A stretch of 64,000 nt of DNA from Polynucleobacter sp. AP-Elch-400A-B2 (GCF_018688355.1 NZ_CP061317.1:1620091-1684090), one strand, 5' to 3'; positions 43,394-52,651 are shown, numbered from the stretch's first letter. Numbers and translations are program-made. Notes: generated from the sequence alone by a model not told the origin.

Positions 43394-44089
43394 ATGCCAC
43401 TAGTTCCGCAACCCTTTCGTGCTTTGATTATTGGATCCTCTGGAAGCATAGGAACAGCGTTTATGGAGTTATTAGAGGCCTCCCCTAATTGCGAGCTTGT
43501 TTGGGGCCTAAATCGCAACTCGGCGCAGCCAATCAATTACCAAGATCTCACCACGATTGAATCTGCTGCAGCTAGTCTTATTCAGAAGGGTCCTTTTCAG
43601 CTCATCATTAATACGATTGGTGTATTACATTCTGAGCACTGGATGCCTGAAAAGAAATTAGATGATCTCAACGCCGAACAGCTACAGATGTTGATGCAGA
43701 CCAATGCCATTGGCCCTGGATTGACAATCAAGTATTTCTCCAAATTACTCGACCCAGCGGGGTCCGTTATGGCAACCCTTTCCGCTAAAGTAGGTAGCAT
43801 TGAGGACAATCGATTGGGTGGCTGGTTTAGCTATCGCGCTTCTAAAGCAGCCCTAAATATGCTGATCAAAACAGCCTCAATTGAATTTGCCAGAACTAAA
43901 CCCAATACGGCCTTAGTAGCCTTGCATCCGGGAACGGTAAACTCGCGTTTATCTAAGCCTTTTAAAGGCGAGCAAATAGGTAGACCTGCTTTAGATGCTG
44001 CAAGCGATATGCTTGCGGTATTACTCTCACTTCAAAAAACTGATTCAGGTAGTTTTCTGAGTTATTCAGGAGAAAAGTTGCCTTGGTAA
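43394..44089 (+). CDS. SDR family oxidoreductase (C-factor-like)
   Basis: A 231-residue short-chain dehydrogenase. The cofactor motif reads IIGSSGSIGTAFMELL, the catalytic serine is in MATLSAKVGSI and the YxxxK pair in SYRASKAALNML. This type of SDR, similar to CsgA/C-factor, is regularly found in photolyase clusters. It is divergent from the TIGR03643 gene and followed by a phosphatase-like gene seven bases on. Confidence 0.85.
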   Translation: MPLVPQPFRALIIGSSGSIGTAFMELLEASPNCELVWGLNRNSAQPINYQDLTTIESAAASLIQKGPFQLIINTIGVLHSEHWMPEKKLDDLNAEQLQMLMQTNAIGPGLTIKYFSKLLDPAGSVMATLSAKVGSIEDNRLGGWFSYRASKAALNMLIKTASIEFARTKPNTALVALHPGTVNSRLSKPFKGEQIGRPALDAASDMLAVLLSLQKTDSGSFLSYSGEKLPW

Positions 44090-44096
44090 CCCAATC

Positions 44097-44678
44097 ATGA
44101 TGATGAAATTTTTACCTCCACTACTTGTTGTTCTAACGACCCTCATTGGTGCTCAAGGTACTGCTCTCGCCCAAACTGAGTTGGCCAGCGCAATGCAAGA
44201 TGGTCGGCACGTTTTACTCATGCGGCATGCCGATGCACCAGGGTATGGAGATCCTAGAGGCTATCAATTAACTCAGTGCTCCACCCAACGCAATCTGGGT
44301 GAAGCAGGTAATCGCCAGGCTCAGCTGACTGGTGAATGGCTAGCTAAGCAGGGCATTAGCAAAGCACAGGTCTATAGCAGTCCTTGGTGTCGTTGCTTTG
44401 ATACGGCAATTCTTCTGAATAAGGGTGCCGTTACCAAGGAGGCAGCATTGGGTTCTTTTTTCGATGATATGAGTCAGGCCAAAAAACAAACTGATGATTT
44501 AGCCAAGCTGATTCAGGATGAGCGTATCAAATATCCTAAAGCACCCATCATCATGGTAACCCACCATGTCAATATCCAATCCTTTACCGGCAAGGTTGTT
44601 AATTCAGGGGATATGGTTTTGGTAAAAGTAAATTCATCTGGTCAAGCTTTGTCCCATAAGCTCTACCCTAGCCCTTAG
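44097..44678 (+). CDS. exported histidine phosphatase family protein
   Basis: A 193-residue protein with a signal peptide (to TALAQ). The histidine phosphatase pattern is visible: HVLLMRHADAPG (the catalytic RH, with A in place of the usual G), NRQAQLTGEWLAKQGI, YSSPWCRCFDTA with the second arginine, and the second histidine in IMVTHHVNIQSFTG. It is probably a periplasmic phosphatase of unknown substrate. It starts at a run of three ATG codons; the first is given. Confidence 0.82.
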   Translation: MMMKFLPPLLVVLTTLIGAQGTALAQTELASAMQDGRHVLLMRHADAPGYGDPRGYQLTQCSTQRNLGEAGNRQAQLTGEWLAKQGISKAQVYSSPWCRCFDTAILLNKGAVTKEAALGSFFDDMSQAKKQTDDLAKLIQDERIKYPKAPIIMVTHHVNIQSFTGKVVNSGDMVLVKVNSSGQALSHKLYPSP

Positions 44679-44730
44679 CTTGATGCATCAATCTATCAAT
44701 CGTCCATACATCACCACTTAAAGAACATTC

Positions 44731-45111
44731 ATGTCTACTGATCTACCCCTCAATGTTTTAGGTCAACCCTTGGTTGCCTGCTCGTTTGATCCACTCACTG
44801 GATTTTTTAGGGATGGTTGCTGCAAGACTAATGAACAAGATCTTGGTAGTCACTTAGTCTGCGCGATTGTGAGCAATGACTTTCTGCAATTTAGCCTCAA
44901 ACGTGGCAACGATCTCATTACCCCGCGTCCTGAATATCAGTTCCCAGGACTGATTGCTGGAGATCAGTGGTGTCTTTGTTTGAACCGCTGGATCGAGGCC
45001 TTAGAAGCCAACTGTGCGCCTAGGATTAAGCTAGAGAGCACGCACATCAAAGCTTTGAAGAAAGTCTCGCTAGAAGTACTAGAACAATATGCAGTGGTAG
45101 AGCAGTTTTAA
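44731..45111 (+). CDS. DUF2237 family protein
   Basis: A 126-residue soluble protein. NVLGQPLVACSFDPLTGFFRDGCCKT at the start and the central FLQFSLKRGNDLITPRPEYQFPGLIAGDQWCLCLNRWIEA give the complete DUF2237 pattern, with several conserved cysteines that could bind metal. The family is widespread in photosynthetic and light-exposed bacteria; its function is unknown. It is convergent with the DASH cryptochrome gene, three bases apart. Confidence 0.88.
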   Translation: MSTDLPLNVLGQPLVACSFDPLTGFFRDGCCKTNEQDLGSHLVCAIVSNDFLQFSLKRGNDLITPRPEYQFPGLIAGDQWCLCLNRWIEALEANCAPRIKLESTHIKALKKVSLEVLEQYAVVEQF

Positions 45112-45114
45112 ACC

Positions 45115-46371
45115 CTATTGGGGTGAGAGCCAAAGTTTGCGGTAGATTTCTTTTGGATCGTGGTCTTGAGTTTGCTTGGCTACATTAAAAGGTCTACCAC
45201 CCCTAGGATCCGTTCCGCGCCCGGCAATATAAAGCCAATTTCCTTGATTGCTATAGACGTCATAATCAATTAGCTGAGACTCAAACCACGCTGCGCCTGC
45301 GCGCCAATCACCTTTCATATCGTATATCCAGTAACTAGCCACAATCTGACGCATACGGTTCGATAGATAACCACTCTGCTGCAACTCGCGCATACCTGCA
45401 TCAACTAAAACAGTGCCCGTGGTGCCCGTACGCCATTGTTCAAAACTGGCTGCATACGATGGTTTTACGGGTACACCAGTTAAACCACTGGCGCGATACA
45501 ACTTCTGACCATACTTAAAATGAATAAAACGGAAGTAGTCACGCCAAAGTAATTCAAACCAAAGCCAATAGGTCCCATCGTTGGCGCCAAAGTGATTTTC
45601 ATACTCGTTGATTTGCGCTGCGATATCCCGTGCTGAAATGCAACCTAAAGCCAACCATGCTGAAAACTTACTGGAGTAATCTCTCCCAATGAGTTGATTC
45701 CGCGTCTCCTTATAACTATCAGGAAGGCGTCGCTCTAAATATTGACTGAGGTGTACTTGTGCGGCAGTAGCACCTCCTAAAAAGAAAGGGTGAGCATCAG
45801 ATTGAGGGCTACAGAATGGCATTGAACTCTGAGGCAAGGCTGCCGGCAACATCGGAATCTGCTTAGGCGCATTGATGGGCCGAGCGAACTTGAGTTGTGC
45901 CCGCTCTACATCACGCCGAAATGCCGTAAATACATCGGGCATTTTTTCCAAGGAGAATGGAAAGGCTTGTGGATCTAGCATACTCGATTGCCAAAACTCT
46001 TCAACATCAACACCCTGCTCCTGCATTATTCTGACTTGCTCAATCTCTTCAGGGGCTTCGATTTGCTCGCAATAGATTGCGATTGCAGCAGTACTTTTGA
46101 CTAGCTGCAGTAATACCTCTGCTGACTCGCCGGACAATTCCAATAGGTCTGACCCTTGAGCTTGAAGCTGAGCCTTTAAATCATCTAAGGATGCCCTTAA
46201 AAAAGTCTGCCGATACGGTCCTTGTCGCTCAAAGCCATAAACCTTCCCTTGTTCTTTTGAATCGTGCACATAAACCGGCAAGAGCTGGTCAGCTTTCAAA
46301 CATGCCTGAGCAAAGGCAGGATTGTCTGCCAAACGTAAATCATTTCGAAACCAATAGACGATGACTGTCAC
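45115..46371 (-). CDS. DASH family cryptochrome
   Basis: A 418-residue flavoprotein: an N-terminal photolyase domain (VIVYWFRNDLRLADNPAF) and an FAD-binding C-terminal domain with FSAWLALGCISARDIAAQI, GTYWLWFELLWRDYFRF and SGYLSNRMRQIVASYWIYDMKGDWRAGA. The end, DPRGGRPFNVAKQTQDHDP, is typical of the DASH group, which repairs pyrimidine dimers in single-stranded DNA. The start is a GTG overlapping the stop of the DUF2256 gene (GTGA). Confidence 0.92.
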   Translation of the reverse strand: MTVIVYWFRNDLRLADNPAFAQACLKADQLLPVYVHDSKEQGKVYGFERQGPYRQTFLRASLDDLKAQLQAQGSDLLELSGESAEVLLQLVKSTAAIAIYCEQIEAPEEIEQVRIMQEQGVDVEEFWQSSMLDPQAFPFSLEKMPDVFTAFRRDVERAQLKFARPINAPKQIPMLPAALPQSSMPFCSPQSDAHPFFLGGATAAQVHLSQYLERRLPDSYKETRNQLIGRDYSSKFSAWLALGCISARDIAAQINEYENHFGANDGTYWLWFELLWRDYFRFIHFKYGQKLYRASGLTGVPVKPSYAASFEQWRTGTTGTVLVDAGMRELQQSGYLSNRMRQIVASYWIYDMKGDWRAGAAWFESQLIDYDVYSNQGNWLYIAGRGTDPRGGRPFNVAKQTQDHDPKEIYRKLWLSPQ

Positions 46372-46568
46372 TTATTCTTTCCACTAGTGCTAGCTACGGT
46401 ATTTGTAGTTGTTTTTTTAGAGCGGCAAGCATCGGAGCAGTACTTCACTTCATCCCAATTTTTAGCCCAGGACTTACGCCAAGTCATTTCTTTAGCGCAG
46501 ACCGCACAAGTCTTGCTAGGCAGGAATGATTTATTTCCTTTAAAACTTAATTTTTCAGCTCGAGCCAT
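46368..46568 (-). CDS. DUF2256 domain zinc-ribbon-like protein
   Basis: A 66-residue protein with KTCAVCAKEMTWRKSWAKNWDEVKYCSDACR: four cysteines in a CxxC...CxxxC arrangement, as in a zinc ribbon, which defines DUF2256. The family is nearly always encoded next to cryptochrome/photolyase genes; here the two genes overlap by four bases. The function is unknown. Confidence 0.9.
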   Translation of the reverse strand: MARAEKLSFKGNKSFLPSKTCAVCAKEMTWRKSWAKNWDEVKYCSDACRSKKTTTNTVASTSGKNK

Positions 46569-46634
46569 ACTTACCTATTTAAAAACGAATAGACTATTCA
46601 ACTCATTCAAGAGCTAAGAAAAGACCGGAACGCA

Positions 46635-47537
46635 TTGAAAGCCTTTTATACCGACCACTATGTTTTACCACTTCCACCGGGACACCGCTTTCCGATGGAA
46701 AAGTACAGCCGGCTGCGTGATTTAGTGAGTAAGCTAGTAGGGCTAGAGCTAGTAGAGGCTCCCGCTGTCTCTGATACTCAGATTCTGTATGCGCATGATC
46801 CCAGTTATCTCATCAAAATCCTCTCAGGTAATTTAAGTCCTAAGGAGCAGCAAGAGATTGGCTTTCCTTGGAGCGAGCTCATGGTGGAGCGCTCACGTCG
46901 CTCTGCTGGTGCCACCCTTGCCGCTGCGAAGGTGGCACTCAGTGAGGGCTTAGCAGCCAATCTCGCTGGCGGTACGCATCATGCTTACCGCAATAAAGGG
47001 AGTGGATTTTGCGTCTTTAATGACTCTGCGATTGCCGCTCGAGCACTTCAGAAAGAAATCAATCCAAACCTAAAGATCGCCATCATCGATTTGGATGTTC
47101 ATCAGGGCAATGGTACTGCTGCTATTTTAGAAAATGATGCTTCTATATTTACCTTATCTATACATGGGGAAAATAACTTCCCTTTTACAAAAGAGCGTAG
47201 CGATCTTGATGTTGGCTTACCAGACGAAACGGGAGATGCGATCTATTTAGCAGCGCTTCATCAAAGTCTAGAAATAATAGACACACGCTTTAAGCCCAAT
47301 TGCATTATTTACTTAGCTGGGGCCGACCCCCATGAGGGAGATCGCTTAGGCAAGCTCAGTCTGACTCAAGCAGGAATGCGGCAGCGAGATGAGGCTGTTT
47401 TTCAGTATGGCTTAGATCGCCAGATTCCAATTGCCTTTAGTATGGCGGGCGGATATGGCAGAGAAATTCAGTCAACCGTGGACATTCATTTTCAGACCAT
47501 CCAAACTGCACTTCAGTTTCAACAGCAATACGGTTGA
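46635..47537 (+). CDS. histone deacetylase-like family protein
   Basis: A 300-residue arginase/deacetylase-fold protein. Zinc ligands and catalytic histidines are visible: GGTHHAYRNKGSGFCVFND, IIDLDVHQGNGTAAIL and YLAGADPHEGDRLG. It would remove acetyl groups from lysine or polyamine-type substrates; bacteria have no histones of the usual kind. It begins at a TTG with GGAA before it, giving the typical KAFYTDHYVLPLPPGHRFPM start. It is often found in photolyase clusters, as here. Confidence 0.9.
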   Translation: MKAFYTDHYVLPLPPGHRFPMEKYSRLRDLVSKLVGLELVEAPAVSDTQILYAHDPSYLIKILSGNLSPKEQQEIGFPWSELMVERSRRSAGATLAAAKVALSEGLAANLAGGTHHAYRNKGSGFCVFNDSAIAARALQKEINPNLKIAIIDLDVHQGNGTAAILENDASIFTLSIHGENNFPFTKERSDLDVGLPDETGDAIYLAALHQSLEIIDTRFKPNCIIYLAGADPHEGDRLGKLSLTQAGMRQRDEAVFQYGLDRQIPIAFSMAGGYGREIQSTVDIHFQTIQTALQFQQQYG

Positions 47538-47559
47538 GTTACCCTACAATACGCTCACC

Positions 47560-48441
47560 ATGATTTACATTCGAACCGCCCTAGTCTTATTAGCCTTAAC
47601 TAAACCACTTCTAACGTGGGCGATAGATTTGCAACCTAACGATATTGTTGCGCCACTGCCCAATAAAAATTACGTCACGGTGAGCTACCTGAATACCGAG
47701 AACAACACGTTCTATCGAAACGGTAGCGCTGCATCGAGCAGCCCTATCATTGATACTCAGAGCGCAATTTTTCGTGGCACCAGAACGTATGATCTAGGCA
47801 GCCTGCCAGCAGTCAGCTTTATTCAGCTACCCTACGGATCTATTCAACCAGGGGGCTCACTAGTAAGTCAAGCAGGCGATACTGGGATTGGTGATCTCAC
47901 GATTGCAACAGCAATATGGCCGTATCACAACAGAGTCACCAGAACCTATCTTGGCCTAGCGGGATACCTCATTAGTCCAACTGGCAGCTACTCCAGTCAG
48001 CGAGCTTTTAATGTGGGTGAGAATCGCTTTCGCACGGACTTGCAGGTGGGCTTTCAAACACCGATCACCTCCAATGTGGATGGCATGATTGCAGTCGACA
48101 CCATGTGGTTTGGCAGCAATAGTCAATGTGCTACTGCATGCAACTTAACTACTAACGGATCCTTAACTCAAAAGCCACTGACAACCACTCAGCTAGGCCC
48201 CATCTACCGTATCAATCAAACCTTTACCGTAGCAGCCTCTTACTTTTATGTCGCTGGTGGTGCAACATCAATTAACAACAACTATCAGAATAACGTTACC
48301 AATACACAAAGATTCTTATTAAGTGGGCAAGCCCACACATCGATTGGTAGAATTTCTTTGCAATACGGACGTGACACAGAAATTAAAAACGGCTATGTTC
48401 AAACGCGCTTACTTGCTGTCAGACTCATGAAAGAGTTTTAA
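47560..48441 (+). CDS. outer-membrane transporter-like beta-barrel (phenol MetA-type)
   Basis: A 293-residue exported beta-barrel. Signal peptide MIYIRTALVLLALTKPLLTWA, then LQPNDIVAPLPNKNYVTVSYL. Repeated amphipathic strands include TYLGLAGYLISPTGSYSSQRAFNVGENRFRTDLQVGFQTPI, typical of the Phenol_MetA_deg/SphA-like family. These proteins are proposed to carry aromatic or hydrophobic compounds across the outer membrane. I use the ATG at 47560, since the longer frame runs inside the preceding deacetylase gene. Confidence 0.82.
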   Translation: MIYIRTALVLLALTKPLLTWAIDLQPNDIVAPLPNKNYVTVSYLNTENNTFYRNGSAASSSPIIDTQSAIFRGTRTYDLGSLPAVSFIQLPYGSIQPGGSLVSQAGDTGIGDLTIATAIWPYHNRVTRTYLGLAGYLISPTGSYSSQRAFNVGENRFRTDLQVGFQTPITSNVDGMIAVDTMWFGSNSQCATACNLTTNGSLTQKPLTTTQLGPIYRINQTFTVAASYFYVAGGATSINNNYQNNVTNTQRFLLSGQAHTSIGRISLQYGRDTEIKNGYVQTRLLAVRLMKEF

Positions 48442-48609
48442 TCGTATTACTCAATACCGATTGGCTTTATAAGTAGTCCAGTATTTCTGCATCTTAATAA
48501 CTAGAGGTCTATCGACAATAAAATTCGGGTATAAAAGTCCACGCATACACTCTTATTAGCGGTAGGTATACGAGGCGGTCTTTATGATCGATTATCTAAT
48601 GCAACTGCC

Positions 48610-49596
48610 TCAATCAGCTTCAATCTTGGCTGCTTTGACCACCGCAGTCCACCTGGTATTTTCAGTCTTAATAAACTCATCTAACTGCTTGGGATTCATA
48701 TAGACGGCCTCAGCACCCATCTCCAACGCTTTTTGTTTGAATGCCGGTTCGGTCATCACCTTAGCGATTTCAGTTGTTAGTTGATTGACAATAGTTGTAG
48801 GTGTGTTGACTGGAGCAAAAACTGCGAACCATGATGTCGCGTCTAGCTTTGGTAATCCTGCTTCAGCGGCTGTAGGGACATCAGGCAAACTTTGCAAACG
48901 CTTCTTGCCTGTTGTTGCTAATGCACGCAGTTTGCCAGTTTGGATGTGAGGAATAAATGGAGGAGGCGTTCCAAATGTCAAATCAACCTGGCCACCCAAT
49001 AAATCAGCTAATGCCGGCCCAGTACCTTTGTAAGGAATATGGGTCATTTTGATACCGGCCTGCTGCTCTAACATCGCCCCAGTAACATGTTGCAATGAGC
49101 CATTGCCTGAGGACGCATAATTTAACTTACCAGGATTTGCCTTTGCATAGGCGATCAGATCATTCATTGTCTTAAATGCTAGGTCTGCACGTATCACTAC
49201 AATTTGTGGTGCTGAGATCACATTTGCTACAGACTTGAAATCTTTAAGCTCCCATGGCAATGGATTTTTGCTAACCAACGGCGTAATGACATGGTAGCCA
49301 GAATACTGAACCAATAAAGTGTAGCCATCAGGATCTGCTTTCTTAACAGCAGCAGCAGCAATCGCACCAGATGCTCCCGCTTTATTTTCAACCACAATCG
49401 TTTGGCCTAAAGCAGCCCCAAGAGGTAGAGCCAAGACCCTGGCCGTGAAATCTGTCGTACCGCCTGGGGCAGAAGAGGCGATGAATGTAATCGGGCGATT
49501 CGGATACTTACCCGAATCCTGACTATAGCCAGCAATAGATACTTGACTTAGCAGAATCAGAGCCAAAAAGTTGATCCGAGAAAAATAGGTACGCAT
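48610..49596 (-). CDS. tripartite tricarboxylate transporter receptor (Bug family)
   Basis: A 328-residue periplasmic receptor. After a signal peptide (to IAGYSQ) come YPNRPITFIASSAPGGTTDFTARVL, VVENKAGASGAIAAAAVKKADPDGYTLL and HIPYKGTGPALADLLGGQVDLTFG, all Bug hallmarks. I start at the ATG at 49596; a TTG at 49620 is possible. It follows the HMG-CoA-lyase-like and CoA-transferase genes in one operon, so its ligand is probably the acid those enzymes process. Confidence 0.88.
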   Translation of the reverse strand: MRTYFSRINFLALILLSQVSIAGYSQDSGKYPNRPITFIASSAPGGTTDFTARVLALPLGAALGQTIVVENKAGASGAIAAAAVKKADPDGYTLLVQYSGYHVITPLVSKNPLPWELKDFKSVANVISAPQIVVIRADLAFKTMNDLIAYAKANPGKLNYASSGNGSLQHVTGAMLEQQAGIKMTHIPYKGTGPALADLLGGQVDLTFGTPPPFIPHIQTGKLRALATTGKKRLQSLPDVPTAAEAGLPKLDATSWFAVFAPVNTPTTIVNQLTTEIAKVMTEPAFKQKALEMGAEAVYMNPKQLDEFIKTENTRWTAVVKAAKIEAD

Positions 49597-49626
49597 TGAA
49601 CTAACTTTCAATTTAAGCAAAGCAAA

Positions 49627-50553
49627 TTAACGCAATTCAGCCACGTAAGCTGGGGCTGGATGTAAAGTGCAGCTACTACCAGCCTTGGCAACTTGTCCCG
49701 GCACGGGATGTCCAACAATCAAAGGCAACTCACGTGCCAAATCGATTAATTTAGAGATATTAATGCCTGTATCGTATCCCATGGCATCGAGCATATGAAC
49801 AGCATCTTCACTGGAAATATTGCCGCTAGCACCTGGCGCGTAAGGACATCCCCCTAATCCACCAAGAGAGCCATCAAACCGAGTAATCCCAGACTGCACA
49901 GCAGCTAGCAGGTTGGCTAAGCCCATTCCACGAGTATTGTGAAAATGGAAGGTCAATTGCAGGTCAGAAAACTTCTTCTGTAAATCATTTGCCATGGTCG
50001 CCACTTGTGCAGGATGTGCCATACCGGTGGTATCGCAAATAGAGACACCACGTATACCCAAGTCTGCAAAGCGTTGCACCAAATTCTCTACTACGCTTTG
50101 CGGTACATCGCCTTCCATCGGGCAACCAAAAGCAGTGGATAGTGAAACATTGATGGGGGTTCTACCGTCTACATACTGGATCACTTCAGCCAATCCAGCA
50201 AAACTTTTTTCTCGGCCCATTCGCAAATTAGCTAAATTATGAGTTTCAGAAGCAGACATCACCAGATTAAATTCATCTGCACGAGATTCAAAGGCACGCT
50301 CAGCGCCGCGTAAATTCGGCACTAAGACCGTATATTCAACCCCAGGTACGCGCGTGATTCTACCCATGACTTCTTCTGCATCGCGCAGCATAGGAATAGC
50401 TTTAGGCGATGTAAATGAGGTCACCTCAATCTTGGCGAATCCACACTGGCTAAGCTCATCTACTAACTTTATCTTGTCATCAGTAGGAATGAAATTGGGT
50501 TCAATCTGGAACCCATCCCTAGTCACCACATCATTGAAATAAATTCTAGTCAT
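49627..50553 (-). CDS. hydroxymethylglutaryl-CoA lyase family protein
   Basis: A 308-residue TIM-barrel lyase of the HMGL type. The metal/catalytic aspartate is in DVVTRDGFQIEP, with KIEVTSFTSPKAIPML next; the HxH metal site is in FHFHNTRGMG, and the signature cysteine loop reads LGGLGGCPYAPGASGNISSED. True HMG-CoA lyase gives acetoacetate and acetyl-CoA. Members also cleave related 3-hydroxy-acyl-CoA esters. It lies 29 bases after the CoA-transferase gene in an operon ending in a Bug receptor. Confidence 0.9.
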   Translation of the reverse strand: MTRIYFNDVVTRDGFQIEPNFIPTDDKIKLVDELSQCGFAKIEVTSFTSPKAIPMLRDAEEVMGRITRVPGVEYTVLVPNLRGAERAFESRADEFNLVMSASETHNLANLRMGREKSFAGLAEVIQYVDGRTPINVSLSTAFGCPMEGDVPQSVVENLVQRFADLGIRGVSICDTTGMAHPAQVATMANDLQKKFSDLQLTFHFHNTRGMGLANLLAAVQSGITRFDGSLGGLGGCPYAPGASGNISSEDAVHMLDAMGYDTGINISKLIDLARELPLIVGHPVPGQVAKAGSSCTLHPAPAYVAELR

Positions 50554-50582
50554 AAGATTGAATCGTTTGCTTAAGTTGTTGA

Positions 50583-51776
50583 TTATTTAGTGAAGGCAAT
50601 ACCGCGCTCTTTTAAGGATGCCACTTGAGCCTCCGTCAAACCGATGCTTTGTAAAATTTCATCTGTATTTTCTCCAATATCCGGAGCCAGAGTTTTAATT
50701 GATCCAGGGGTACGCGAAAGCTTTGGCAGCACGCTTGGAACATCTAATTTGGTCCCGTCATGCATCTGAATACTTTCGATATTGCCACGCGCTTTGTAAT
50801 GGGGGTCGCTGACGATATCAGCGACGGTATATATTTTCCCAGCAGGAACCGCCACTGAATCGAGTAACTGTAGAGCCTGATCAGTCGTCATTGTTTGAGC
50901 CCAAATACCAATCGCCTGATCTAACTCCGCAACCCGCGCTACCCTGCCATCATTATTTTCAAGTGCCGGATCATTCGCTAAATCTGCTCGACCAACGAGA
51001 TTCATCAGGCGCTTAAAGATGCTATCACCATTACCGGCAATTAATACATAGCCGCCGTCAACGCAAAGGTAGGCATTGCTCGGAGCAATGCCGGGTAAGG
51101 CACTACCGCCTGCTTGCCGTACTTCTCCAAAAGCGCTGTATTCAGGCACCAAGCTTTCCATGCAATTGAAGACCGCCTCATATAAGGCAATATCAATGAT
51201 TTGGCCTTTGCCACTCTGATGACGCTCTTGTAGTGCCAATAAAATTCCAATCACGCCATGCAATGATGCCAAGGTATCGCCGATGCTAATACCAACACGA
51301 ACTGGCACTCTTCCTGGCTCAGCAGTTAAATGTCGCAAGCCGCCCATCGCCTCAGCAACCACACCAAATCCCGGCTTATCTCGATAAGGTCCAGTTTGGC
51401 CATAACCACTAATTCTTAAAACAATCAGCTTAGGATTGAGCTCAAGCAATTTCTCTGGATCAAGTCCCCAACCCTCTAAAGTGCCCGGTCGAAAATTCTC
51501 GATCAGAACATCTGCTTCTTTGATTAAGGTGCGAACAATTTCTTGAGCTTCAGCTTGCTTTAAATCCAATGAGAGAGAGCGCTTATTGCGCGACTGAACC
51601 TGCCACCAGACTGAAGTGCCATCTTTAAGCAAGCGCCATTTACGCAAGGCATCCCCTACTTTGGGTGGCTCAATCTTGATGACATCAGCACCAAAATCTC
51701 CCAGCGTTTTAGCGGCAAATGGTCCAGCGATTAACTGGCCCATCTCAATCACTTTTAGCTTGGCTAATGGCTCCAT
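50583..51776 (-). CDS. CaiB/BaiF family CoA-transferase
   Basis: A type III CoA-transferase of 397 residues. It begins LKVIEMGQLIAGPFAAKTLGDFGADVIKIEPP and has NKRSLSLDLKQAEAQEIV and NFRPGTLEGWGLDPE; the catalytic aspartate is in VGISIGDTLASLHGV near residue 166. It transfers CoA between carboxylic acids. With the HMG-CoA-lyase-like gene downstream, it probably activates a hydroxy-dicarboxylic acid for cleavage. First gene of a three-gene operon. Confidence 0.91.
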   Translation of the reverse strand: MEPLAKLKVIEMGQLIAGPFAAKTLGDFGADVIKIEPPKVGDALRKWRLLKDGTSVWWQVQSRNKRSLSLDLKQAEAQEIVRTLIKEADVLIENFRPGTLEGWGLDPEKLLELNPKLIVLRISGYGQTGPYRDKPGFGVVAEAMGGLRHLTAEPGRVPVRVGISIGDTLASLHGVIGILLALQERHQSGKGQIIDIALYEAVFNCMESLVPEYSAFGEVRQAGGSALPGIAPSNAYLCVDGGYVLIAGNGDSIFKRLMNLVGRADLANDPALENNDGRVARVAELDQAIGIWAQTMTTDQALQLLDSVAVPAGKIYTVADIVSDPHYKARGNIESIQMHDGTKLDVPSVLPKLSRTPGSIKTLAPDIGENTDEILQSIGLTEAQVASLKERGIAFTK

Positions 51777-51809
51777 ATTTACGCTTGAATGGGCTATCTT
51801 TTAAGAAAA

Positions 51810-52580
51810 TTAAAATTTAAATGTCACAGCAACTTGGGGCCCCAGCATAGTGGTTTTTTGCAAAACACCACCCTCTTTCATGTCATAGTACAAAGCACGA
51901 TAGGTCAGCGAAGCATCAATCAACTTACCAAAGGTTTTACCTACTCCAGCCATTGCTTGCCAAGTTAAGTTTGTCGCACCTCCTCCGCTACCAATATCGC
52001 CATAGAACGGTACATACCAAGTGGAATCTGCAATTCGATAACGACCTTTAGCACCAATAATAGGATCGACTGTAGAAGTAGTTTTAGATGCTGCGCCATA
52101 TCCATTCACATTTAATGTAGCTGTCGCATAGATCGCTCTTGCACCAAGCAAGGCATCTAGATAAACGTCTTTGGTATTAGCGACTGTATAGCTTGCCATA
52201 CCAGTCAATATCGTCTGCTGCAAAGTAATCTTATCTCCAACGGTATTACCTGTATTTGGAATCACACCAGTTTTTTGCAAAGTGGCAGAAACTACATCGC
52301 CTATGACACCCCAATTCCCCTTATGCGCTTCTGCAGAAATCATGCCCCCAGATTTAAGATTACTCACAACATCACTTGAATTAAAGCTAGCCGACTTCGC
52401 AAGTCCACTATCAAGACCGAGAGTGCCTCTAATACCAGGCGCCCAAACGTAAGGCGTTACTTCAAAGCGCCAAGCTTCAGAAATTGCAGGAATAGGACTA
52501 ACATCTTCTGCCGCATGAGTTAATCCCGCAGATACAAAGCTTGCAGCTAGCAAAAAAATCAATGATGAGATATTTTTCAT
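51810..52580 (-). CDS. outer-membrane beta-barrel protein, hypothetical
   Basis: A 256-residue protein with a signal peptide (MKNISSLIFLLAASFVSAGLTHA) and a body of alternating strands. It starts AWRFEVTPYVWAPGIRGTLGL and ends with an aromatic residue (VAVTFKF), a normal sign of an outer-membrane barrel. It resembles barrels found in many Proteobacteria without known role. It lies between the CoA-transferase operon and a secreted lipase-like gene; a TTG three codons upstream is a possible but less likely start. Confidence 0.78.
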   Translation of the reverse strand: MKNISSLIFLLAASFVSAGLTHAAEDVSPIPAISEAWRFEVTPYVWAPGIRGTLGLDSGLAKSASFNSSDVVSNLKSGGMISAEAHKGNWGVIGDVVSATLQKTGVIPNTGNTVGDKITLQQTILTGMASYTVANTKDVYLDALLGARAIYATATLNVNGYGAASKTTSTVDPIIGAKGRYRIADSTWYVPFYGDIGSGGGATNLTWQAMAGVGKTFGKLIDASLTYRALYYDMKEGGVLQKTTMLGPQVAVTFKF

Positions 52581-52651
52581 AATAAGCAAAAAGTAAGCCG
52601 TTAAAAATAGTTTCTATTTTAGAGTTTAGCGCCTTGAAAGTGAACGTCGAT

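Noticed and set aside
48442..48609. Small gene or RNA in the gap before the second Bug gene
   Set aside because: No open frame with a start and Shine-Dalgarno, and no stable hairpin that I could find.
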